Notes: a model not told the origin generated them from the sequence alone. A stretch of 7,758 nt of DNA from Gammaproteobacteria bacterium (GCA_030632625.1 DAOVUK010000131.1:1-7758); one strand, 5' to 3'; shown: positions 1 through 5,651, counted from the first letter of the stretch. A program made the numbers and translations.

Positions 1-140
1 AGTTAGTGTCCATCCATAAATAGGCGAATAAATTCGCCCCTACAATTTTAGCATTTGTAACCTACTGAATAATTGAACCATTATTTTGGTAGGGGCGAAT
101 TTATTCGCCTAAAATAGTAATTAATGGATGGGCACTAGTT
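1..140. repeat. MITE-like inverted-repeat element, copy 1
   Basis: The two ends are long imperfect inverted repeats. The left arm opens AGTTAGTGTCCATCC and continues through AGGCGAATAAATTCGCCCCTA. The right arm carries the complement, GTAGGGGCGAATTTATTCGCC, and ends GGATGGGCACTAGTT. Roughly 45-50 bases per arm enclose a loop of about 45 AT-rich bases with no open reading frame of note. A second element with the same arms and a similar loop, in the same orientation, lies at 867-1026. Two dispersed copies with terminal inverted repeats and no coding capacity fit a miniature inverted-repeat transposable element, mobilised in trans if at all. The left boundary coincides with the window edge, so the true end and any target duplication on that side cannot be seen. 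Confidence 0.75.
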
Positions 141-193
141 AATAAGTTTTCTTCACTTACAAACATATCAACTTATTAACTTAGCAACTTCTC

Positions 194-826
194 TTACTGC
201 CCCTTGATTTCGATTAGCTCGATTTCAAAAATCAATGTGGCGCCGGGTCCAATGACAGGTGCGGAACCCTGATCACCATAGGCCAGATCAGAAGGAATGG
301 CTAAGCGCCATTTTGAGCCGACAGGCATCAACTGTAACGCTTCAATCCAGCCCTGAATGACGCCATTGACAGGAAATTGAGCAGGTTCACCACGATCGAC
401 CGAGCTATCAAAAACAGTACCATCAGTCAGTGAACCATGATAATGGGTCACAACCATGTCACTCTGGCCTGGTTTAGGACCAGTGCCTTCGGTAATAATT
501 TCATATTGAAGACCAGACTCGGTGGTGATCACGCCGTCTTTTTTAGCATTTTCTTCAAGAAAAGATTTTCCGAGTGCTTTATTATCTTCTGCTGCGCTGG
601 CTGCTGCGGCTTGAACCTGCTGATTGACTGCAGAGAAGGCTGCCTGCATTTCATCTTCAGGGAAACGCATTGGTTCATTGTTAAAAACATCGCTTAAGCC
701 GATAATCAGTGAATCCAGGCTAAAATCAGGAAAAGACTGACTTTTGACCTGTTGAGCCAGTTGTAAGCCGATACCATAGCTGACTTTATCTGCATCTGTT
801 TTGATTGAATTTTCTATACTACTCAT
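194..826 (-). CDS. fklB: FKBP-type peptidyl-prolyl cis-trans isomerase, FklB type
   Basis: This enzyme catalyses cis-trans isomerisation of prolyl peptide bonds and assists protein folding. The 210 residues match the length (about 206) and two-domain plan of E. coli FklB: an N-terminal helical dimerisation domain (residues about 10-95, opening SYGIGLQ) and a C-terminal FKBP fold (about 105-208). FKBP signatures are visible as VFDSSVDRGEP near 138-148, GWIEALQLMPVGSKW near 159-173 and LAYGDQG near 181-187; these hold the usual pocket Asp, Trp and Tyr. There is no signal peptide, so a cytoplasmic location is expected, unlike FkpA or Mip. I chose the ATG at 826 because GGGA lies about four bases upstream of it and the length then fits FklB; a GTG three codons earlier (835) also has a GGGA in front and cannot be excluded. 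The gene is bracketed by two MITE-like elements, and its promoter must lie in or close to copy 2. Prolyl isomerase identity is secure; the fklB symbol is by recalled similarity. Confidence 0.9.
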   Translation of the reverse strand: MSSIENSIKTDADKVSYGIGLQLAQQVKSQSFPDFSLDSLIIGLSDVFNNEPMRFPEDEMQAAFSAVNQQVQAAAASAAEDNKALGKSFLEENAKKDGVITTESGLQYEIITEGTGPKPGQSDMVVTHYHGSLTDGTVFDSSVDRGEPAQFPVNGVIQGWIEALQLMPVGSKWRLAIPSDLAYGDQGSAPVIGPGATLIFEIELIEIKGQ

Positions 827-866
827 AAGTCCCACATTGTCCCATACTAAATTGTTGTAATTACTT

Positions 867-1026
867 AACTAGTGTTCATCCGTAAATAAGGCGAATCCCT
901 TTATGGGTCACGCAGTGATTGTCGCCCCTACAATTGTGAATTCATAAACTATTGAATAGCTTTGTGTTTCTCTGTAGGGGCGAATTCATTCGCCTAAAAC
1001 TGTCAATTAACGGATGGACACTAACT
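867..1026. repeat. MITE-like inverted-repeat element, copy 2 (expanded left arm)
   Basis: This has the same architecture as the element at 1-140 and the same orientation, judged by the loop, where both copies share CTACAATT and later CT-TGAATA. The ends are AACTAGTGTTCATCCG on the left and CGGATGGACACTAACT on the right. The tetranucleotide ACTT flanks it on both sides (863-866 and 1027-1030), a candidate target-site duplication. The left arm differs from the right arm and from copy 1: about four bases between GGCGAAT and TCGCCCC are replaced by about 25 (roughly 898-922). These contain a small palindrome, TCACGCAGTGA, and account for the 20-base length difference. The rest of the spacer between the two flanking minus-strand genes (827-1117) holds no gene that I can support. 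Confidence 0.75.
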
Positions 1027-1104
1027 ACTTTTGTGAAAAATAGCGACCGGAATTGATCACTTAAAAACTGCCAAGCTGGAAAAACGAGGGATTATAACAT
1101 AGTC

Positions 1105-1118
1105 GTACCTTAAGGTAC
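1105..1118. repeat. 14-base perfect palindrome at the end of the GGDEF gene
   Basis: GTACCTTAAGGTAC is its own reverse complement and reaches into the stop codon of the GGDEF gene (TAG on the minus strand, 1118-1120). There is no run of T after it on the minus strand, so it does not look like an intrinsic terminator. It could be a protein-binding site or chance. Confidence 0.35.
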
Positions 1119-2515
1119 TAACTCAGCTTAAGATCGCTTTCTTTGAGGTATTTTTCCTGGAATTTGTCTGACAAGGGTTTGTCTGAATCACAAAATTGTA
1201 CTTGATTCCTGCCTGCCAGTTTAGCCAGCTGCAGCGCAGAATCAACACAATTAAGCACGCCTAATAAGGGCTGCTTTTCCTGGATTAGTGAAAAACCAAT
1301 ACTGACCGTGACGCCAAACTTAAACTCATTGATTTTAAAGACGTATTCAGAAATGGCGTTACGTATGCGTTCTGCGGTGATATTCGCGCCATGTGCTTCG
1401 ACTTCGGGGAGAATTATTATAAATTCGTCACTCCCATAGCGAGCCAGAAAATCCGTTGGTCGGATGGCAGTTTCAAGCATTTTGGAAATCTGGATCAGAG
1501 TCAGATCACAGACATGTTTGCCGTAATTCTGACTGACAGAACTCATGTGATCGATGTCGATTAACAACAGGCTGTAACGGGTATTATAACGTTGATGACG
1601 GTTATGTTCATCCTGCAGCTGGTTGAGAAAGCAGCGCCTGTTGTTAAGTTGTGTCAGCTCATCTTTACGCGATAATTTTTTTAATATGGTCTGATCATCA
1701 TGCACCAGCTGCGAGAGTTTGTTATAGGTTGAGGCAATATATTCAAACTCACGATAGGAGTGCAGTTTTAAGGGAACGGGTTTTTTACATCGGGAAAAGT
1801 TATGAGCCCATTGTTCTAGTTTTTGAATAGGTTTCATAATCGAACGGTTGAGAAAAATAATAGTGCTCAGTGTTGAAATGTAAACCAGCAAAAAGACAAA
1901 GCTGATAAGGAACAGGGCATCAAACTTAAGTGCCTTGGCTTGTTGAAATCGAATTTTAACCCGCTCCTGCATTGCCAGGTGTAATTTATCCAGTGCCAGG
2001 GTGGTTTTAATCACATGTTGATAAAAATCCTGTAACAGGTCATGGGAAATATGGGCTTCATGATTGTCGATTTGGCTAAAGATTTTAACGGCAATACGGT
2101 GAGCATTGCGCCAGTTTAAATAGGCTGAGTGATAGATGTCTTCTGCCAGAGAATTATCGTGTTGTTCTGATTTTATCGGGTTTACGAGTGATTTTTTAAT
2201 TTCGTTACTGAGTTGCAGAAATTTATTTTTGTCATCCAATTGCTGGTTTCGTAAATAATGGTTAAAGGGTATAACCGTTTGTTGAATTTTATCTTTGAGC
2301 TCTGTGACCGGAATAACATCTAAAACAATGTCTTCAATGGCATGATTAAAGGAATTGGTTGTTTTCTGAAAGAAAAAGAACCCGCTGCCGGCCAGGAGAA
2401 AAAGCGGCAGTACGATGACAAAAATACTGATTTGAAGACGATTTTTCAGTGATGGTGCAGACAGGTTTTTTACACTGACAACGCTGGTTGCCAGTTTGTG
2501 GGTAGTGTCAGTCAT
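1118..2515 (-). CDS. Membrane-anchored GGDEF protein (putative diguanylate cyclase)
   Basis: The 465 residues resemble membrane-bound diguanylate cyclases, which join two GTP into cyclic di-GMP. In order: a cytoplasmic tail, transmembrane helix 1 (about 29-50), a mostly helical periplasmic sensor region (about 51-198) that I cannot assign to a family, transmembrane helix 2 (about 201-223), a HAMP-like linker (about 224-278), and a GGDEF domain (about 283-445). The domain opens DELTQLNNRR (285-294), keeps the metal-binding DID (320-322), an inhibitory RxxD site (RPTD, 352-355) five residues before the signature, VTVSIGFS (403-410) and AKLAGRN (431-437). Two deviations stand out. The signature is GSDEF (361-365), and the usual DxDHFKxIND stretch reads DIDHMSSVSQ, so the Asn that contacts guanine in PleD (N335) is Ser328. 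The later Asp (D337) is kept. Activity is therefore uncertain. No strong ribosome-binding site precedes the ATG. The mltF stop lies 98 bases upstream, so co-transcription is possible. Confidence 0.88.
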   Translation of the reverse strand: MTDTTHKLATSVVSVKNLSAPSLKNRLQISIFVIVLPLFLLAGSGFFFFQKTTNSFNHAIEDIVLDVIPVTELKDKIQQTVIPFNHYLRNQQLDDKNKFLQLSNEIKKSLVNPIKSEQHDNSLAEDIYHSAYLNWRNAHRIAVKIFSQIDNHEAHISHDLLQDFYQHVIKTTLALDKLHLAMQERVKIRFQQAKALKFDALFLISFVFLLVYISTLSTIIFLNRSIMKPIQKLEQWAHNFSRCKKPVPLKLHSYREFEYIASTYNKLSQLVHDDQTILKKLSRKDELTQLNNRRCFLNQLQDEHNRHQRYNTRYSLLLIDIDHMSSVSQNYGKHVCDLTLIQISKMLETAIRPTDFLARYGSDEFIIILPEVEAHGANITAERIRNAISEYVFKINEFKFGVTVSIGFSLIQEKQPLLGVLNCVDSALQLAKLAGRNQVQFCDSDKPLSDKFQEKYLKESDLKLS

Positions 2516-2613
2516 TATCAGTTGTTGTGCTAAATTATTGGTAAAAAATAGTGCCGCATAAAAGGTTCTTCATAGTAGCATATCCGCTGGAGCAATTCTT
2601 TATTTCCGGGTTG

Positions 2614-4026
2614 CTAAAGTGCAGACGGGATAACTTCCAGTGCTTTTATGGTTTTTTTAGATTGCTTCTCCTGCCAGTTGCGGGAAACTTCCCATTTTAA
2701 AATATCATAATAATTGCGGATATTTTCAACATATGTTACCGCTTCATCACCTCGAGCATAACCATAACGTGTTTGTTCATGCCACTTTTTCTTTCTCAGC
2801 AGCGGCAGTGTTTTTTTCAGATTGATCCATTTTGTTTCATCCTGACCATTTTTTTTTGTCAGTTTCATGGCATCACGGACATGTCCGTAACCCAGGTTAT
2901 AAGATGCCAGAGCGAAGAATAGCCGATCGCTTTCGGTGACTTTTTCGGGCAGTCTTTTTAACAGTTTTGCAAAATAATAGGCACCACCAAAAATACTCTG
3001 ATGGGGCTCAACCCGGTTATTGACACCAATATATTTGGCTGTAGCCAGAGTCAGCATCATCAGGCCGCGTACCCCGGTCGGTGATATTGCCTCTTTGTCC
3101 CAGTGAGACTCCTGGTAGGCCATAGACGCTAAAAGTATCCATTCAATGTCATTATCCCGGCCGGCTTTTTCAAACCAGAGCTGATACGCAGGCAAACGGC
3201 TTATGATATGTCGCTGGTACACCCGGGTACCCACATAATCAAAAGGCTGGATATGTCCGAAATGCTGCTCAATGAGTAATTGCAGGTCACCTGTTTTTTT
3301 CTGCTGCTGCAGAAATTCGCTGGCCGCATCATAGAGTGATGTGTCCTCGGAGCGGGCAAATGCCCAGCCAATTTTTTTCGGCTTGCCGATATCAAATGCA
3401 ACGCGTAACTCAGGATAAAATCGCTGGTTTAGTTTGATTTCATCGGAGCTGACAATGGTGAAATCAATCAGCCTTTCATTCACCATCACCATCAAATCTT
3501 CCGGTGAAGATTCCTGGTTCACCTGCCATTGCAGCTTTGTTAATGTTTTTTTCAGTGTTTGTAAATCGGTGTTCAGGCTGTCATCGGCTGAGATTTCAAT
3601 GAAAAAATTCTCAATATCGGTTATTTTTTTCGGCTTCGGCGTTGCCGAGTGATAAATTAATTGCGGGGAAATTTCATGATAAGCCTGGGTAAAAAAATAT
3701 TGCTGCTGTCTTTGGGGAGTGATGGCTAACTTTGCTGCGGCAAAATGCGCATCGTGTTGTGCTAGTTTGCGTAGTATTTCTTTAGCATTGGGTTCAATGA
3801 TGATGCTTAATTCAACACCAAGAGAGTCACTGAAACGCTTTAATAAATCGTATTCAAAACCTGCCGGACCGAAAGGACCCTCATAGTAGATGCCTGGTGA
3901 GTTTCGGGTAAGTACTTTTAATTCGCCATTTTTCTGAACACGTTCCAGCAGAGTCGGTGGTTCCATGCAGGCAGTTAAAAATAAAGCCGCAGATAAAAGT
4001 ATAAATGAGCGTACCAGTCTGTTAAT
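2614..4026 (-). CDS. mltF: MltF-type lytic transglycosylase, predicted lipoprotein, non-AUG start
   Basis: This enzyme cleaves the MurNAc-GlcNAc bond of peptidoglycan, forming 1,6-anhydroMurNAc ends, in the periplasm. Numbering from an ATT codon at 4024-4026 gives 470 residues. A family-3 solute-binding-like domain (about 30-260) is followed by a lysozyme-like SLT domain (about 285-440). SLT motifs include YQESHW (304-309) with presumed catalytic Glu306, SPTGVRGLMML (315-325), YNLGYGHV (376-383) and YVENIRNYY (432-440), all very close to E. coli MltF as I recall it. The first ATG (3964-3966) would give a 450-residue protein without any export signal. The same frame stays open upstream and encodes Asn-Arg-Leu-Val-Arg, a hydrophobic stretch and the lipobox LTAC; Cys20 directly precedes that ATG codon. 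No ATG, GTG or TTG lies between the upstream stop (TAA) and the lipobox; the candidates are ATT (4026), with AGAGGT ten bases upstream, or CTG (4017). I infer an outer-membrane lipoprotein. Family identity is firm; the exact start is not. Confidence 0.88.
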   Translation of the reverse strand: MNRLVRSFILLSAALFLTACMEPPTLLERVQKNGELKVLTRNSPGIYYEGPFGPAGFEYDLLKRFSDSLGVELSIIIEPNAKEILRKLAQHDAHFAAAKLAITPQRQQQYFFTQAYHEISPQLIYHSATPKPKKITDIENFFIEISADDSLNTDLQTLKKTLTKLQWQVNQESSPEDLMVMVNERLIDFTIVSSDEIKLNQRFYPELRVAFDIGKPKKIGWAFARSEDTSLYDAASEFLQQQKKTGDLQLLIEQHFGHIQPFDYVGTRVYQRHIISRLPAYQLWFEKAGRDNDIEWILLASMAYQESHWDKEAISPTGVRGLMMLTLATAKYIGVNNRVEPHQSIFGGAYYFAKLLKRLPEKVTESDRLFFALASYNLGYGHVRDAMKLTKKNGQDETKWINLKKTLPLLRKKKWHEQTRYGYARGDEAVTYVENIRNYYDILKWEVSRNWQEKQSKKTIKALEVIPSAL

Positions 4027-4035
4027 ACTTACTGT

Positions 4036-4041
4036 ACCTCT
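4036..4041 (-). promoter_or_regulatory. Ribosome-binding site supporting the extended mltF start
   Basis: On the minus strand this reads AGAGGT, a strong Shine-Dalgarno match. It sits about ten bases before the ATT proposed as the mltF start and about 70 bases before the first ATG, which has no comparable site. The spacing to ATT is slightly long. It is evidence that translation begins ahead of the lipoprotein signal peptide. Confidence 0.5.
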
Positions 4042-4042
4042 A

Positions 4043-4071
4043 TTGTTTTAAAAAAGGTTGTTTTAAAAAAG
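4043..4071. repeat. Two 14-base direct repeats before mltF
   Basis: TTGTTTTAAAAAAG occurs twice with a period of 15 bases (4043-4056 and 4058-4071). The pair fills the short gap between the small membrane-protein gene and the mltF ribosome-binding site. On the minus strand each copy presents a T6 run, but the preceding CTCATCTGAG has only a four-base stem, so I do not call a terminator. Confidence 0.5.
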
Positions 4072-4097
4072 CTGCTCTCAGATGAGTTTTGACTGTG

Positions 4098-4376
4098 CTA
4101 TTGCTGCTGTGCATTTTGTTTAAATTCACTGGACGTATTCAGTGCCTTATTCCAGCCGGTGACAGCACCTTCAATTAATGCCTGCATGAAGTCAATTATA
4201 AGCATAATTATGTCGGAGAGCAGCTCAAAAAATGCATCAATCAGGGTATTTTTTAATGTTTTAAAGGAATATTTTGTGCCTTTAAAGAGTGCTTTAAGCG
4301 TCTGGTATAACAATTCAATGACAAATAAAGTGACTAGCGAATAGCCAATTGCAATCTTTTCAAGAATAGACAGCAT
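4098..4376 (-). CDS. Small membrane-associated protein of unknown function
   Basis: I do not recognise this 92-residue protein. It begins MLSILEKIAIGYSL and has two hydrophobic stretches: residues about 8-30, a plausible transmembrane helix, and about 46-73, rich in Leu, Ile and Phe but with regularly spaced Asp and Glu, which looks like an amphipathic or re-entrant helix. A basic segment (KGTKYSFKTLK) lies between them, and the C-terminus is polar (SSEFKQNAQQQ). The ATG at 4376 was chosen because GAGGT lies seven bases upstream; a longer reading from an ATG at 4421 would add 15 polar residues but starts inside the palindrome at 4406-4516 and would bury this ribosome-binding site. The stop is 71 bases from the proposed mltF start, so the two may share a transcript. 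The strong ribosome-binding site and uninterrupted hydrophobic pattern argue for a real gene. Confidence 0.65.
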   Translation of the reverse strand: MLSILEKIAIGYSLVTLFVIELLYQTLKALFKGTKYSFKTLKNTLIDAFFELLSDIIMLIIDFMQALIEGAVTGWNKALNTSSEFKQNAQQQ

Positions 4377-4383
4377 AAAAATT

Positions 4384-4388
4384 ACCTC
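4384..4388 (-). promoter_or_regulatory. Ribosome-binding site of the small membrane-protein gene
   Basis: GAGGT on the minus strand, seven bases before the ATG at 4374-4376. This decides the start of the 92-residue protein in favour of the internal Met over the ATG at 4419-4421. Confidence 0.65.
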
Positions 4389-4405
4389 GTAATAATCAGG
4401 TTCTT

Positions 4406-4516
4406 GTCTCTTAGCTTTCATCTAACATAAAATTGATCGCTGTCTTATTTGCTATAAAAAATTATGTTAGCAAAGCGACAGCGAGCAATTTTATTTGGCT
4501 GATGGCTCTTAGAGAC
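4406..4516. repeat. Long imperfect palindrome in the divergent spacer
   Basis: Nested inverted repeats share one centre near 4461. The best arms are TAAAATTGATCGCTGTC (4428-4444) and GACAGCGAGCAATTTTA (4476-4492), which pair over 17 bases with one mismatch. Inside them TTTGCTA (4448-4454) pairs with TAGCAAA (4467-4473). Outside them pairing continues with gaps to GTCTCT (4406-4411) and AGAGAC (4511-4516). The element lies upstream of both flanking genes, so it is not a terminator for either one. It may be a small inverted-repeat mobile element with TIRs beginning GTCTCT, or a structured 5' leader for the minus-strand small gene. No similarity to the two MITE copies on the left is apparent. 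Confidence 0.7.
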
Positions 4517-4636
4517 TAAAGAGAGTGATAAAAAGTTCATGTCCGATGCGTGCAGGACAGTTGTCTTATAGTTTAGCAAAAAAACTCTAAAGATTCTGAA
4601 TACTCCGGGAATTTATTAAATTAGTTTAAAATAGGG

Positions 4637-4642
4637 TAGAAT
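4637..4642 (+). promoter_or_regulatory. Possible -10 element for tatD
   Basis: TAGAAT lies in an AT-rich stretch about 70 bases before the tatD start codon. The position 17 bases upstream shows only a weak -35 match. Transcription from here would include the 13-base repeat array in the leader. This is a weak call. Confidence 0.25.
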
Positions 4643-4672
4643 TTACTCTTCCAGAAAAATTAAATGACCAAC

Positions 4673-4711
4673 AGTTACTTACAATAGTTACTTACAATAG
4701 TTGCATACAAA
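4673..4711 (+). repeat. Three 13-base tandem repeats abutting the tatD start
   Basis: The unit AGTTACTTACAAT occurs at 4673-4685 and again, identical, at 4686-4698. A third unit, AGTTGCATACAAA (4699-4711), matches 10 of 13 positions and ends on the first base of the tatD ATG. The array occupies the place where a ribosome-binding site is expected, and none is visible. Confidence 0.8.
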
Positions 4712-5538
4712 TGATTGATATAGGCCTTAACCTGACCAGTAGTCAGTTCCACAATGATATCGATGCGGTGGTAAAAAATGCCCTGGCTGCTAATGTCTTT
4801 ACCATGATTATTACCGGAACCAGTGTTGAGCAAAGCCAGCGTGCACTGCAGTTAACCGGCCAATACTCTGATTCCTTATATTCAACCGCAGGAATACATC
4901 CGCATTATGCCAGTTCATTCACCCGGCAGAGTATGCAGCAGCTGGCCTCCCTGTTAAAAGACAATAAAGTGCTTGCCGTAGGGGAGTGCGGACTGGATTT
5001 TAACCGAAATTTTTCCACCCCCGCTGAACAGCTCAGCTGTTTTGAAGCACAACTGGAATTGGCTGTTGAATTACAAATGCCGGTTTTTTTGCACCAGAGA
5101 GAGGCACAGTCTGATTTTCTGCGTTTAATAAAAAAATACCGTGCCGGTTTAGTTGATGCAGTTGCCCACTGTTTTACCGGTGGCAGGGATGAATTAGAGA
5201 CTTATCTTGAAGCTGATCTTTACATTGGAATTACCGGCTGGCTCTGTGATGAACGGCGCGGTAAAGAATTATGCGATTGTGTTCATCTGATCCCTGATAA
5301 TAGAGTAATGGTTGAAACCGATGCCCCCTATTTATTTCCAAGGAGCTTAAAACTGCCCGCGGATACTGCTTTAAATGGAAAAAAGTTAAGCGGAAAAAAG
5401 AAGAAAAAAAGCCGCAGCAGAAATGAACCGCAATACTTACCTCACATTATTAAAACCCTGGCCGGATTAATGAATAAGGATGACTCTGAACTGGCTCTGC
5501 TGACCACAGAAAATGCCAGGCACTTCTTTAGAATATAA
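4711..5538 (+). CDS. tatD: TatD family metal-dependent DNase/hydrolase
   Basis: TatD proteins are cytoplasmic TIM-barrel metal hydrolases; E. coli TatD is a 3'-5' exonuclease linked to DNA repair and quality control. The 275 residues follow E. coli TatD (about 260) closely. The N-terminus MIDIGLNLTSSQF matches true TatD, which lacks the DxHxH motif of its YcfH and YjjV relatives. Further landmarks are GIHPH (61-65), GECGLDFNRNFSTP (91-104) with metal ligand Glu92, FLHQRE (126-131) with His128, AHCFTGG (152-158) with His153, YIGITGW (171-177), CDERRG (179-184) and ETDAPYL (202-208) with Asp204. Between PRSL and RNEP the protein is about 16 residues longer than E. coli TatD and strongly basic (KKLSGKKKKKSRSR, 224-237). 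The start is fixed by family alignment although no ribosome-binding site is visible; tandem repeats abut the ATG. It diverges from the small membrane-protein gene and is not next to tatABC here. Confidence 0.93.
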   Translation: MIDIGLNLTSSQFHNDIDAVVKNALAANVFTMIITGTSVEQSQRALQLTGQYSDSLYSTAGIHPHYASSFTRQSMQQLASLLKDNKVLAVGECGLDFNRNFSTPAEQLSCFEAQLELAVELQMPVFLHQREAQSDFLRLIKKYRAGLVDAVAHCFTGGRDELETYLEADLYIGITGWLCDERRGKELCDCVHLIPDNRVMVETDAPYLFPRSLKLPADTALNGKKLSGKKKKKSRSRNEPQYLPHIIKTLAGLMNKDDSELALLTTENARHFFRI

Positions 5539-5556
5539 AAAGTTCTAGAATATAAA
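5529..5556 (+). repeat. Short direct repeat at the tatD stop
   Basis: TAGAATATAAA occurs at 5529-5539, spanning the TAA stop codon of tatD, and again at 5546-5556, a period of 17 bases. It looks like a small local duplication. No intrinsic terminator is visible after tatD in the 118 bases before flhA. Confidence 0.45.
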
Positions 5557-5579
5557 CGCTGAACGCTTACTCCTTACAA

Positions 5580-5596
5580 TTGGCACAAAATCTGCT
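5580..5596 (+). promoter_or_regulatory. Sigma-54 (RpoN) -24/-12 promoter for flhA
   Basis: TTGGCACAAAATCTGCT matches the -24/-12 consensus TGGCAC-N5-TTGC in all but one position. The invariant GG (5582-5583) and GC (5594-5595) are separated by exactly ten bases. Transcription would start near 5607, about 50 bases before the flhA ATG. RpoN control of flagellar export genes, through a FleQ/FlrA-type activator, is established in Pseudomonas and Vibrio; the activator and its binding site are not visible here. Confidence 0.8.
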
Positions 5597-5647
5597 TTCT
5601 GTACTAATAATCCGATAATTAAAGCAATATCGTCAAAAAATAGTCAC

Positions 5648-5651
5648 AGGA
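5648..5651 (+). promoter_or_regulatory. Ribosome-binding site of flhA
   Basis: AGGA sits five bases before the ATG at 5657-5659. It supports that start, which gives the family-typical short hydrophilic N-terminus before the first membrane helix. Confidence 0.65.

Noticed and set aside
437..697. 86-residue plus-strand reading frame
   Set aside because: It is antisense to fklB, which has a complete and conserved coding signal; the translation resembles no family and no ribosome-binding site supports it.
1..1026. Two palindromic repeats considered as a CRISPR array or integron sites
   Set aside because: Only two copies, about 870 bases apart with a gene between them, and the repeats are about 140-160 bases long with terminal inverted repeats, which fits a MITE.
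3201..3652. Two short frames (3201-3401 minus, 3434-3652 plus)
   Set aside because: Both overlap the solute-binding domain of mltF in other frames and show no independent coding evidence.
4041..4097. Intrinsic terminator after the small membrane-protein gene
   Set aside because: There are T runs on the minus strand, but the only hairpin before them has a four-base stem.
4159..4344. 61-residue plus-strand frame opposite the small membrane-protein gene
   Set aside because: No ribosome-binding site and no supporting context; the minus-strand gene has a good ribosome-binding site and a coherent hydrophobic pattern.
4406..4516. Palindrome as a bidirectional terminator
   Set aside because: It lies upstream of both flanking genes, which diverge from it.
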